A DNA stretch of 64,000 nucleotides from Talinum fruticosum (taxonomy: Eukaryota; Streptophyta; Magnoliopsida; Caryophyllales; Talinaceae), in the NCBI GenBank assembly GCA_021018815.1, contig JAITYX010000034.1:1116001-1180000 (forward strand). The letters are read 5' to 3'. The translations under genes were made by a program, and so were the position numbers. Below are positions 47,301 to 58,559 of this stretch, piece by piece (positions within the stretch are counted from its first letter, which is position 1; every line of letters starts with the position of its first letter). The notes under the pieces are model-generated. The model searched no databases and had not been told where the DNA came from. It worked only from the letters and a program-made list of their open reading frames with translations.

Positions 47301-47509
47301 CGAGGTATGATTGGATCTTTGTTATATCTTACTTCCAGTAGGCCATACATAATGTTTAGTGTATGTCCGTGTGCAAGATTTCAAGCTAATCCAAAAGAAT
47401 CACATCTCACTGTAATGAAGAGAATATTCGAGATATCTTGTAAGGACTCGGAATCTAGGTCTATAGTACTCAAGAGACTTAGAACCGACTCTCACTGGAT
47501 ACTCGGATG

Positions 47510-47676
47510 CTGACTATGCTGGGTACAAAGTTGATAGAAAGAGCACCTCAGGAGCCCGCCAATTTCAGGTCAATCCTTGATATCTTGGCACTCAAAGAAG
47601 CAAAACTCAGTAGCTCTATCAACTGCTGAAGCTGAGTATATTACATGTGGAGCATGTTGTGCTCGGATATTATGGA
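47510..47676 (+). pseudogene. Copia RNase H, left part
   Basis: GYKVDRKSTSG and then SKKQNSVALSTAEAEY with ARILW precede the solo LTR. The Glu of STAEAEY is a catalytic position. After removal of the insertion, LWIKNHLKDL is restored at 49208. Confidence 0.85.
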
Positions 47677-49207
47677 TAAAGGTTTGCTCTTGGAGAAACT
47701 TAGTCACCCTAGAGGGGGTGAATAGGGTGATGAGGAAATTTGAACAAAGAATGGAAGATTAAAAAGCTGAAGCTGGCTTTGAGACAGTCCGAGTCTAGAT
47801 TGGACTCGGAAAAGTGTTAACTCATAAATTACGTGGAAACCCTCCTGTGGCGAGAAAACCACGGTCGGTGCTAATCCAAGCACCAAGTCAAATCCACTAT
47901 TTTGAATCCACAAAATACAATAGAAAGTCTTAACCAGAATTGCTCCCTTAGACAATTCCTTATATGATTTTCCTAGACTCAAAAGGTCCCTTATCCGATC
48001 TAATACTTCCTAACCGAGGTAACCATTACACTTAGGGACAACCGAGCTGAGTTAACCCTTACAACTCAGTCAAGGGACCTTACTCGAAAGTAAGAATAAG
48101 TGTTTGTGACTGATTACAAGACCTTACACCTTAGAAAGATATTAAGTACAAAGTTGGAGTTGTAAATAGAAGATTGAATGTGAATACAAAGACTTTTGCT
48201 TAAGTATGTGTATTGACAATGGTTCCAAGCAATCTTCAAGTCTTGAGAGTTGACTTTTATTTATAGATGACCAAGCAGATTAGCTATTGTGACTATCTTC
48301 CGATTAGAAGTCCTTTGTAACCGTTGCAATGGCTTTTACGAGTGACTCGGAAAATATTTGTTGAGGTGTGAACGTTTGGCAACGGCTCTTTGACTCCTTT
48401 GGATGTCCCAATTCACTCGGTGTTGTTTGAAAAGTAGGGTGGAAACCACCGTTGAGCTTGACGTTGCAGATTTCCAGCTTTGGAAACGGACAACCCCGAC
48501 ACCGTGTCCGGGCCTTGGTCGAAGTGGAAAAAGCCTTGTCCGGTGGTGATTTGACATCTTGAAGTTAGTTACTTTTGTAATTCAAAAGTAGGTTAACCTC
48601 GTTTGAATAACCTACAAAAGTAAATCAATTTGGTTCTCAAAGTATAAAATACTTTGGTCTAAGGTTAGACACGGATAATAAATTAATTAAAATAATTAAG
48701 TGCATAATTATCCGAGTCTCGAAGGAGTGGAATTTTCCGAGTCTAATATCCATTATGCTCAAATTCCACCTGAGTTAGTCTAGAAGTAAGTCAAGTTAGA
48801 TGAGGAATATCGAGTAGTAATACTTGAACTTAGATAGGCATGGTTCAAACAAAGCATGCTGACTTAAGGAGAGGAATTAACACTGTAATTCAATTCGACT
48901 TAGAACATGAAGTCGAACCGAGTTTATGTACGTTAGAGCAAATGTTTGAACATGCAAAAAGTCCGAGTGTTATCTGAGTGACTTAGAACCGTGTGTGAAC
49001 CGATAAGCAAGAGTATGCTTTTAAGTCGGTCGAATCAGGTGAGAACATATGCAATGGTTTACGTAACACTCGAAAAGATTATGTATCACTCAAAAAGATT
49101 CTCGTAGCACTTAGAATGACTTGTAATCAAAACTTATAAGAGATGAAGTCCGTACTCGATCCCTTGATGGTACTAAGAATGACATTTATGCAAAGTCCGA
49201 GTCTTCA
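47677..49207 (-). mobile_element. Solo LTR of the same copia family, inverted, inside RNase H
   Basis: The 1531-bp segment is the reverse complement of the flanking LTRs from end to end (starts TAAAGGTTTGCTCTTGG, ends GAGTCTTCA). Perfect 5-bp duplications, ATGGA at 47672-47676 and 49208-49212, flank it. Solo LTRs arise by recombination between the two LTRs of an inserted element. Confidence 0.95.
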
Positions 49208-49491
49208 ATGGATCAAGAACCACTTGAAAGATCTTGAACTTACATTCAAATCAATTCAAATCAAGTGTGACAATCAAAGTGCAATCAGCATCACCAAGAA
49301 CCCGGTTCGAGCACTCAAAGACAAAACACATTAAGGTCGGGTATCATTTTCTAAGAGACCATTCCGAGAAAGGTGATATTGAACATGAATTCATTCCTAC
49401 CAAACTTCAATTAGCTAATATCTTTACTAAGCCACTTAGTGAGGATCAGCTTTGCTTTATTAGGAATGAGCTTGGCATGATCAATGCATAA
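49208..49491 (+). pseudogene. Copia RNase H, right part and pol C-terminus
   Basis: Following the solo LTR, KSIQIKCDNQSAISITKNP shows the catalytic Asp of RNase H. GYHFLRDHSEKGDIEHEFIP and LANIFTKPLSEDQLCFIRNE lead to the end at MINA with a stop at 49489-49491. A stop or frame change separates the first part near 49333. Confidence 0.9.
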
Positions 49492-50173
49492 TTATGTGCT
49501 CTTCGAGTGAAATTTTCTTTGCATGATTATGTGTTATACGCTTTCTTTCTTTACATAACAATTAGTTCGGTTGAGCTAGTGATACTGAGCTATGAGTTAT
49601 TGTTTGTCTGCGTTTTCGAGTCACTCGGAAATTTCACTGAGTTAGACTTAGATTTTGAGAAAAATGGATATCAAACTTCGAATCATCTCTAGATAAGTGG
49701 AGAATTTTAAAAATATCTTTTAAAATCTCTCTTTTTCTCTCTCTCTTTCACGCGCATCAATCGGACAACTAGCCGTTGGGAGACAATCGCTAGAATTCTA
49801 ACCGTTGGATAGCGAGAAGAGTCACACCGGTCCGAGGCGACCGTTGAAGAGCTGGGTTAGAACGTACCACTGAAGGATATTTCTTTCTCTATAAATATCA
49901 GCTATTTCCTTCATTACGCTACTTTACTCTTTGCTTACTCTCACTCTGTCAATTACTTCAACTCGCGCAAAGTCCCTTCGTTCGAAGAAATTTTCGTCGC
50001 TCTCAAGCTAAGTGGAAGTATTCTCAAGTAAGCACTTGTCATTTTCAGCTCTCTCTCTCTCTCTAGTTCTACTCTTTCATTTTCTTTTTACTCGCTCACT
50101 TTCGTCGAGCTATTTCTCTCTCTCTTTCCCTCTCTATCAAAAGTTCATCTTTTCTCTCTTTTCCTCATCAAAC

Positions 50174-51535
50174 ATGCCGAAAAGAGGTTCCCACCCGATT
50201 TTCTTGGTTACGCCACGAAGAAACCTCGTACCTAAAGCCGGGAAGGCCCTCCAATCCTTAAAAGTCCTTGTCACCAAACACCTAACGTTGGATGACAAAT
50301 TCTTTTCGACCACAAAGTTTTCATGGTTGGCTCACATCAAATCAACAAGGGTTTACAATTTCCTCTGTTTCAGCGAGTTCATATACCCGAACTCGTTTCG
50401 AGTTTTATTATAACCTCTTTAGCTCCGAGGGATCCTCACCTCCAGAGTTCAAAACGTCACGGTTCACAGCAACACCTCTCTTCTTCACCGTCTCTTCAAA
50501 GTCTCTTCTCTTTTCCTCAACAACAACCCCATACCTTTCAATGAGGTTGCTGATGAATTCTTCAAAAATATGCCAAAGAGTTTCCTGAGTCATGTAAAAA
50601 CTTCTCCGTGACTCAACTCAAGTCAAAAGCTCGTCTTCTATGCTTTCTACTGATAAGGACCTTCTTCTCTCGAGCATTCTAGCAAGGAGAACCCTAACTC
50701 CAAGCATCTTAAAGCTCTTTACGACATTCTTGAGGGCTACGAAGTAGACCTCTTTCCTGCTATAGTCGAGCAAATGGCGGTCGTGCTGCTCGGACTCGGA
50801 CTCGAACAAAGAAATCCACCCTACTTCCTTTCGGGGCTCTTCTCACCCTAATCTTCAAACAATTCAAAGTTCCTCTTCCCTAAGATCCTAACGCGGTTTC
50901 GAGGCTGCTATTGTCATTGGCAAGAAAGAACTTCTTGGGTATGGATACCAAGAGACCCAATCGGGTGTTTGGGTCCATAGCTCGAAGCCGAGGCCTCCTT
51001 CTCCGACTCGGACTCGGACTCGGACTCAACCTCCTCTCTCTCTACCTCCTCCACCTAGTGGTGCCTCCACCTCGGGTGTTTCTCGGATTCTCTCTTACGC
51101 TTTGTCCACTGCCATCATGGACAAGCTTTCCTCGGTGTCCACCGAATTCAAGGACACCCTCCGGTCATTCAAGACTGTTCTTTAGTCTATGACCATCAAT
51201 CGAAAGCTGCTCAATCCCAAATTCGAGAGTAGCAAGACGTGCTTCTCGAGATGCAAGCACTGGTCAAGGAGAAAAAGGAGATGATCGATCTCCTTCGGGA
51301 AAGACGCTACAAGGCGGCTTAGGATCCGGTCGGCTCGGATACATCGGAAGAATCCTCAAGTCCGGCCAAATCCCCTCTGCAAGGGAAGAAGAAGAAAAAG
51401 AAGGAGAAGAAGCGGAGCTGCATGGCTGAGGCGGCTCTATCCGAGGAAAAAGAAGAAGGGGAGAAGGAAGCGGAAATAGGAGCCGAAGCGTCGAAGGCCA
51501 AGGTGCTCCGGAACCCTAACCGGAAGTGATCAGCT
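50174..51535 (+). pseudogene. Additional (post-pol) coding region of the copia element
   Basis: After about 680 bases of non-coding, pyrimidine-rich leader, a frame opens at 50174 (MPKRGSHPIFLVTPRRNLVP). It continues, with frame changes, through FSWLAHIKSTRVYNFLCFSE, a segment around 50540-50600, and a Pro/Ser-rich and then Lys/Glu-rich tail (about 51360-51530). Such a third region between RNase H and 3' LTR is known in sireviruses, sometimes called envelope-like. No signal peptide-transmembrane organisation could be confirmed, so the role is left open. Confidence 0.55.
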
Positions 51536-52273
51536 TAGATAGTAGTCCGAGTGGGTCAAAGACCCTACTGACCATGGTCGATCGGCGGTAGAGCCATCAC
51601 CGCCCTCGGTCGAGTTCCGGGAGGATGAACCTCCGGACGACTTAGTTATGGGTCGACCACTCGGAGCCGAGCCCATTCCAAAGATATCGGTGCTTGCCCC
51701 GCCTCGTTCGTCAACATCTTCATGATCTTGTCGGCAAAGGCGCACTTCTCGTCCCCCATCCTCGACTCGGACTCGCTCCATCCCCTCCTTCTTAGAATTT
51801 TTTTTCTTCTATTTTCAAGTTTAGTTTCTTTTTGTCTAGACATACAAATTTGTATCTTCTTGATACATTCTTCCTCTTTTGTTTTCTTTGAAAGGCAAGG
51901 GGGAGAATAGTTAGAAAAATTTGTTGTCGTGTTTAGGGGAGTTTCCCTCACCCTCTTTTGTCTATATATTTTTGTATATTAATGAAGTATCAATTTCTTA
52001 TTAAGTGGTTTCTCGGTTTCAATTATTTCGAGTTTAAATTTCTTGCTCAGTAATTTTCTTTGCTCCGATTCAACAACTTAGTCTATCATTGCTCTAATAC
52101 TTCAGTTTTTAGCACTAATGCAATCTAAGCCTACTTGCTCCGATAGAATCTAAGTTTCAATCTCTTATATCACTTTTGCACTCGTTTCTTTGACTTATTT
52201 CTTGAGAAAGAATGAAAAAGTAGATCTATATCACTAATAAAGTTTCTATCTAAGTATGGAATGCCTTTCATCA

Positions 52274-52285
52274 AAAAGGGGAGAT
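52274..52285 (+). other. Polypurine tract of the copia element
   Basis: AAAAAGGGGAGA followed by T directly precedes the 3' LTR start (TGAAGACTCGG at 52286), the expected plus-strand priming position. Confidence 0.8.
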
Positions 52286-53813
52286 TGAAGACTCGGACTT
52301 TGCAGATATATCATGTTGAGTACCATCAAGGAATCAGGTACAGACTTCATCTCTTGTAAGTTTTGATTACAAGTCATTCTAAGTGCTTTAGAAACTTTTA
52401 CGAGTGATTTAGAATCTTTTCGAGTGTTACGAAACTATTGCATATGTTTTCATTTGATTATAACGGACTCAGAAAGCATACTCTTACTTATCATTTCACA
52501 CACGGTTACGAGTCACTCGAGACAACACTCGGACATATCGCATGTTCAAACTTTTGCTCTAACATGCATAAACTCGAGTCGACTTTGTAATCTAAGTTTA
52601 ATTGAATTACGAGTGTTAATTCATCCTTTTAAGTCAGCATGTTTCATTTGAGCTGTGCTTGTCTAGATCAAGTTCCATTACTTTGATATTCTCTATCAAA
52701 CTTTTTTACTTCTAGATCGACTCGGATGGAATTTGAGTATAATGGATATTAAACTCGAGAAAATTCCACTCTTTCGGGACTCGAGATAAATATGCACTTA
52801 ATTATCTTAATTAAAATTATTATTTGTGTCTAATATTGGACCAAAGTATTTTATACTTTGAGAACTAAATTGCTTTACTTTTGTAGGTTATTCAAATGAG
52901 GTTATCCTACTTTTGAATTACAAAAGTAATCGGCTTCAAGATGTCAAATCACTAGTAGACAAGGCTTTTTCTACTTCGACCAAGGCCCGGACACTCGTGT
53001 CGGGGTTGTCCGTTTCCGAAAGTGAAAATCTTCAACACTAAGCTCAACGGTGGTTTCCACCCTACTTTTCAAACACCACCAGGTGGATTGGGACATCCAA
53101 AGGAGTCAAGAGCCGTTGTCCAACGTTCACACCTCAACGGATATTTTCCGAGTCACTCAAAAAAGCCATTGCAACGGTCACAAAGGACTTCTAATCGGAA
53201 GATAGTCACAACGGCTAACATGCCTGGTCATTTATAAATAGAAGCCACTTCACAAGACGAAAAGATAGTTGAACCTATTGCTGAAATTATCTCTCTTTGT
53301 ATAATTCTCATTTAATCTTTTACTTGCAACTCCAACTCTGTACTTAACATCTTTACGAGTTGTAAGGTCTTGTAATCAGTCACAAACACTTATCCTTACT
53401 TTCGAGTAAGGTCCCTTGACTGAGCTGTAAGGGTTAACTCAGCTCGGTTGTCTCTAACTGTAAAGGTTACCTCGGTTAAGAAGTATTAGATCGAGATAAG
53501 GGAACTTCGAGTCTAGGAAAATCTTGTAAGGAATTGTCTAAGGGAGCAATTCTGGTTGAGTCTTTCTACTGTATTTTGTGGATTTAAAATAGTGGATTTG
53601 ACTTGGTGCTTAGATTAGCACTGACCATGGTTTTCTGCCCTAGGAGGGTTTCCACGTATTTTACGAGTTAACACTTTTACGAGTCAAATCTAGACTCGGA
53701 TCTGTTTCAAAGTCGGTTTTAGAATTTAATCTTCCAATCTTTGTTCAAATTTCCTCATCGCCCTATTCACCCTCCCTCTAGGATGACTAAGTCTCTCCAA
53801 GAGCAAACCTTCA
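52286..53813 (+). repeat. 3' LTR of the copia element (1528 bp)
   Basis: It starts TGAAGACTCGGAC and ends AAACCTTCA. It aligns with 41365-42889 over its length with scattered substitutions and small indels, indicating an insertion that is not recent. Confidence 0.95.
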
Positions 53814-53818
53814 TCTAC

Positions 53819-56130
53819 CATACACTGAACAATATCCTAATCTACACTAAAAACTACGAAGTTCAACACTAAATATTGATCTATCATACGCTAAATAATT
53901 TTGTAATGTACACTAAAAACTAAAAGCTAAAAAATCACATATCTAAAGCTCAACACTAAACTTTATTTTGTCATACACTAAATAATGTTATAATGTACAC
54001 TAAAAACTATAACTTGATATGACAGTAATGTTGATATAAACTTCAATGCTATTTTTTAAAAAAAGTTATCTTTATATTTTGAATTTTTTTACAATATTTA
54101 CTTTTTTTATATTAAACTAAAAACTAAAGTCACAATGTTCTATATTTAATGTTCAACACTGAACACCGATGTATAATACACTAAACGACATTCTAATATA
54201 CACTAAAAAGTAAAAATTTAAAACTGAAACTACTACGAGTGTTGATCTAAAGCTCTACACTAAATATTAATCTATCAAACACTAAATAACATTGTAATAT
54301 ATGCTAAATATTAAAAGCTAAAATCACATATCAAAAGCTCAACACTAAACTTTGTTCTATCATACACTAAATAATGTTATAAACCTCAACACTAAATAAT
54401 ATTTTATCATACACTAAACAATATTATAACATACACTAAAAAACTAAAGCTGATTTGATAGTGTTCTTGAGATAAATTTCAACACTAAACAATGTTTTAT
54501 CATACACTAAATAATATTGTAACATACACTAAAAAACTAAAGTTGATTTGATAGTATTCTAGAAATAAACTTTAACACTTAACATTAATCTATCAAACAC
54601 TAAAACTAAAGCTGATTTGATAGTGTTCCTGAGATAAATTTCAACACTAAACAATGTTTTATCATACACTAAATAATATTGTAACATACACTAAAATACT
54701 AAAGTTGATTTGATAGTATTCTTGAAATAAACTTTAACACTAAACATTAATCTATCATACATTAAAAAACGTTCCAATGTACACTAAAAATTTTAAAAAT
54801 AAAACTATAGATTTAAAACTCAACATTAAACTTTATTCTATCATACACCAAACAAGTATTCTAATGTACACTAAAAATTCTAAAACTCAACACTAAATAT
54901 TGATCTATTATACACTAAATAATCTTGTAATATACACTAAAAATTAAAAGTTAAAAAATCACATATCTAAATCTCAACACTTGAACTTAATTATGTTATG
55001 CACTAAAAACTATAACTTGATATGACAAGTAATGCTTGATATAAACCTCAATATTATTTTTTTCAAAAAATATTATCTTTGTATTTTTAATTTTTTATAA
55101 TATTTACTTATTTTATAATAAACTAATAACTAAAGTCATAACATTCTAATGTCAACATTGAACACCGATGTATAATACACTAAACGACATTCTCATATAC
55201 ACTAAGAAGTAAAACTTTAAAATTGAAACTACTACAGTATTGATGTAAAACTCAACACTAAATATTGATCTATCAAACACTAAGTGGGTGTTTGGCTTAG
55301 ATTTTAAAAGTATTTTTAGATTTTAAAAACTGAAATTATGTTAAACACCAATTTTTTAAAAATTAAAATTGTTTTTTAAAAGTGATTTTGGAAAAAAGAA
55401 ACTCCCCAAAAATAGAAATAGCAAATAGTTATTTCTATTTCTAATTTTGGAAAAATTTACTACCTACCACCTACAACCCCATTCTCTTTCTCTCTCTATT
55501 GTTTTGTTTAACCATATTTCTTCTCTTTCTTTCTTTTTTAAAATCTTGGTCAAACAAATTAATTATTTAAAAAACACTTCTATAAAATTTAGGCCACACA
55601 TTTCAATTCTTCTTCAAAAACAGTTTTCGAAAAATGTTTTTAAAAAACAAAAATAAGTTTTTTAAAACTAGGCCAAACATGGTCTAAATAATGTTGTAAT
55701 ATACGCTAAATACTAAATACTAAAATCACATATCAAAAGTTCAACATTAAACTTTGTATTGTCATACACTAAACAATGTTATAATGTACACTAAAAATTA
55801 TAACTTGAAACGATAGTAATACTTGGTATAAACCTCAATGCTATTTTTTTAAAAAAAAATACTTTTTATTTTTAAGTTTTTTACAATGTTTACTTATTTT
55901 ATTTTGTAATATTACAAAATTGTTTAAATAAAAAAATTAAAATTAGAGAGAAATGTATAATACTAAAGTTTCTAATAAAATTACAAATAAATTTTTAATA
56001 AAAAATATCATATATAATACAAAGTTTTTTTAGAATGTTAAATGTAGTTGTTGATGTTCAATGTTATTTAAAATAAGAGTCAAAAATAACTTAAAATTTA
56101 AGGTTAAAAATCGTTAAAAAAATCACTTAC
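53819..56130. repeat. AT-rich tandem array, right part, with higher-order structure
   Basis: Short degenerate units (CAACACTAAA, ATCATACACTAAAT, TGTACACTAAAAACT) are organised into larger periods. A 162-bp unit starting AAAGCTGATTTGATAG recurs at 54446 and 54608. A block of about 1 kb beginning near 53870 recurs near 54890. No gene is present. Confidence 0.75.
55284..55684. mobile_element. Harbinger/Tourist-like MITE in the AT array (401 bp)
   Basis: The ends are GTGGGTGTTTGGCTTAG and CTAGGCCAAACATGGTC, an imperfect terminal inverted repeat. They are flanked by TAA at 55281-55283 and 55685-55687. Removing the element restores the array motif ACACTAAATAAT. A 3-bp TAA duplication and TGTTTGG-type ends fit PIF/Harbinger MITEs. 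Confidence 0.75.
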
Positions 56131-56139
56131 ACGAAACTA

Positions 56140-56800
56140 AGTTAAAAATAAAAAACACAAGTGAGAAGATGTTAATAATATAGCATTTATGTGGCAGAAA
56201 CAAAATCCACAAACACGCGTACTAACGAAACCGAAAAAAAGGAAAAAGACAAGTGTGTAATGCACCGCGGATGAGGGTGAGGGTGTGTACAAGAAAGTTG
56301 TGCCCAAAGTTGTACATAATAATTTTTGTGATACAAGTAGATGTATGTAAGGGACTTAACAGCAATGTTAAGAGAATCATCCCAATGGTCCACCTGGTCA
56401 AGCAAGTGGATCAATGGGTCAAATTGGTTGGTCCTAAGTTAGACTTTTATGACATGTTATTGTACGTGTAAATTTTCTATAGATCTTTGATGATTTTTTA
56501 TTAGTTTATGATATCTAATCGCTAAAAAATATAATTTAAGAAAAATATTATACAAAAATCAATTAATTAGAGACATAAATTGTCTATTTTCAAAATAAAA
56601 AATTAAAAGAGGAAAAAATACAATTAAACAAACCCTAAGCATAAATGCAAAATTTAACTCTCTTCTCCATTCTATTCTAAGCCGCCCTATCTCTCCTCTC
56701 TTTTTGTGCTCCTTTCTTCTTCTAAGCTATGTTAAGAGAACCAGTCCGGTGATGGATCTAGTTAGCGAAGCGGATCAATGGTTCGACCAGGTCGGACCGT
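56140..56800. other. Unassigned sequence between the AT array and the left LTR
   Basis: No gene is recognised. A stretch of about 50 bases beginning GTTAAGAGAA occurs near 56367 and again near 56729 (with GTGGATCAATGGGTC and GCGGATCAATGGTTC at the ends), hinting at another decayed LTR edge. Confidence 0.45.
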
Positions 56801-56839
56801 TTAGCTCGGATGGAATCGGTTGACCTGGTTGATGATTTT

Positions 56840-58330
56840 AGGAACCACGGTCCTCGTTCGAAAATCGAGCTTGAGCTTCCCTACGAAATGGTTGGATTTT
56901 CTCTTTTTGAAAATGATTTTGATTTTTGAAAGTGGGGATGAATCTCTTATTAGGATTTCCGATTTTCGTATTCTAATTTGGAATAAATTAAATAAAAGTG
57001 AATGACGATTTTATTAATCATTTTATTTCGGGAATTATTTTAGAAACTCGAGATATTATTTCACAACTAAAAAATAAAACAAATTAGGGTTAATTTACTT
57101 ATGCCATAGGGCTTTTGGGCCAAACCGGTGTTAAAGCACCGGTTCGGACCGAAACCCTACCCGTTGGCTGTCCGGCGCTAGCGAGAGCCAACACCATACG
57201 GCTGGCAGGGCAGGCCATGGGCCCGGATTGAGGGGATCGAGTCTCGGTCCATGGTCCGATTGTCGGATCTAAAACCCTATTTTTTGTTTTGTTTCGATCG
57301 GAAAAGTCAAGAAGCAAATTAGAAGAAATAAATAAGAAAACAGAGTCGCCGAGTCACTTTTAAGAACAAAAACTAACAAAAATAAAATAAAGAAATATTC
57401 TTCCAATCTTAGTATGGGAAAATTAAGCTTAGAAAAGGTCTAAAATTGACTCCATCGATCTAAAGCCGAGAATCCAGATTCGGGGCCGATGGTACGAAAC
57501 GTATGGATAAGCCCTTTCGTTCCACCCATCAAAAGATGACCTTTACTAATTTGAGAAGTGAGTTTAGATAACACATTAAAAACAGGCACATGGCATAGTA
57601 AGATACAAAATTTAACAATCAAGGCATGCAAACGAAAGCGACACAAGAAGATATAAAAAGCAATAAAAGAAAGCGATAAAAAACGAAAAGGAAAGCAAAA
57701 GAAAACTAAAACGAAAATAAAAAGGTTACATCGGACGGGGAGGAATTAAATGTGATTACATCTTTTCTCCATAGTATTGAAAACGATCAATAACAAAATT
57801 AAACAAACCGTGGTTTGAAGGCTGATTTGGCGCCCTCGGGTTATCCCACTCGCCGATCCGGTCTTAAACCGGTAAAGTGCGACAACGGTGACTAGAAAGA
57901 GGCTTTTATGAATTTTTGTGAGGGTAGGTTGATGTTGATGACTCGACGAAGGCTTAGGAATTAAGTATGGTAAGTACAATGAGAATAGATCGAAAAGAAA
58001 CCAAGAGATCATAATACAAGAAGATGCATTCGGTAGCTCCTAATTTAGCTTCAAGCAGCATAACATATAGGGATGAGTCGTATGCAAAATGAGAGCCTAA
58101 GCTCTTTATTTATAGGAAAATGATTAGGTTACAAATGACCTAGGGTTTTAACTTAGGTAGCCGACTGAAATGAGCAGAAAACCAGCTCATAAAACCATAA
58201 AAATCGAACCAAATCAGGCTTGGACCGGATCCCGGAATCATGCCGTGGTGCACGGCAAGTACACACCTAAAAAGTGTCGTCCCTTATCTCCTTTAATTCC
58301 GTATTTTATTTTGTTGGCCCGATGATGAAA
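56840..58330 (-). repeat. Tat/Ogre-type LTR in reverse orientation (left arm)
   Basis: Its reverse complement aligns in order with the right-hand LTR: the AACCCTAGGTCATTTG and TATAAATA-AGAG block (58075-58145), GCCTTCAAAC (57811), the CCGAATC-GATTCTCGG segment (57465-57490), the paired CCGGTGTTAAAGCACCGG (57125-57142), and the AAATAATTTCTAAAATAATT end region (about 57040). No primer-binding site follows it, so it is a solo or truncated LTR. The outer ends are approximate. Confidence 0.75.
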
Positions 58331-58559
58331 CCTTGAGTCTTGTTTGAGGATTTGGATCACATATTGAAATTGATTAGTGCGATGAAAGCTAGTAAACCAC
58401 AAAGAACCCCCGCATCAAATAAATAACCTTTTTGCCTTGGATCGGTCCAAAAATCCCTTTTTCTTTAGGATAATCCAATCCCGAGCCAAGCCTCCAAAGA
58501 CAATAGAGTCCAATGTCTGCGTACGGAAATTCCAGGCTTAGAATTTTGCATTGCACTTT

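Larger units (their letters stand above)
41365..53813 (+). mobile_element. Ty1/copia retrotransposon, sirevirus-like, with nested solo LTR
   Basis: The 12.4-kb element has two 1.5-kb LTRs, an initiator-Met primer site, gag, protease, integrase, RT and RNase H in copia order (integrase before RT), then about 2.8 kb with an additional coding region before a polypurine tract and the 3' LTR. Long LTRs plus an extra region after pol fit the sirevirus lineage (inference). A solo LTR of the same family, inserted in reverse, splits RNase H at 47677-49207. Many stops and frameshifts show it is inactive. Confidence 0.9.

Noticed and set aside
51004..51030. GACTCG tandem run considered as a microsatellite of interest
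   Set aside because: It is a local run of the CTCGG word found throughout the copia element and is covered by that observation.
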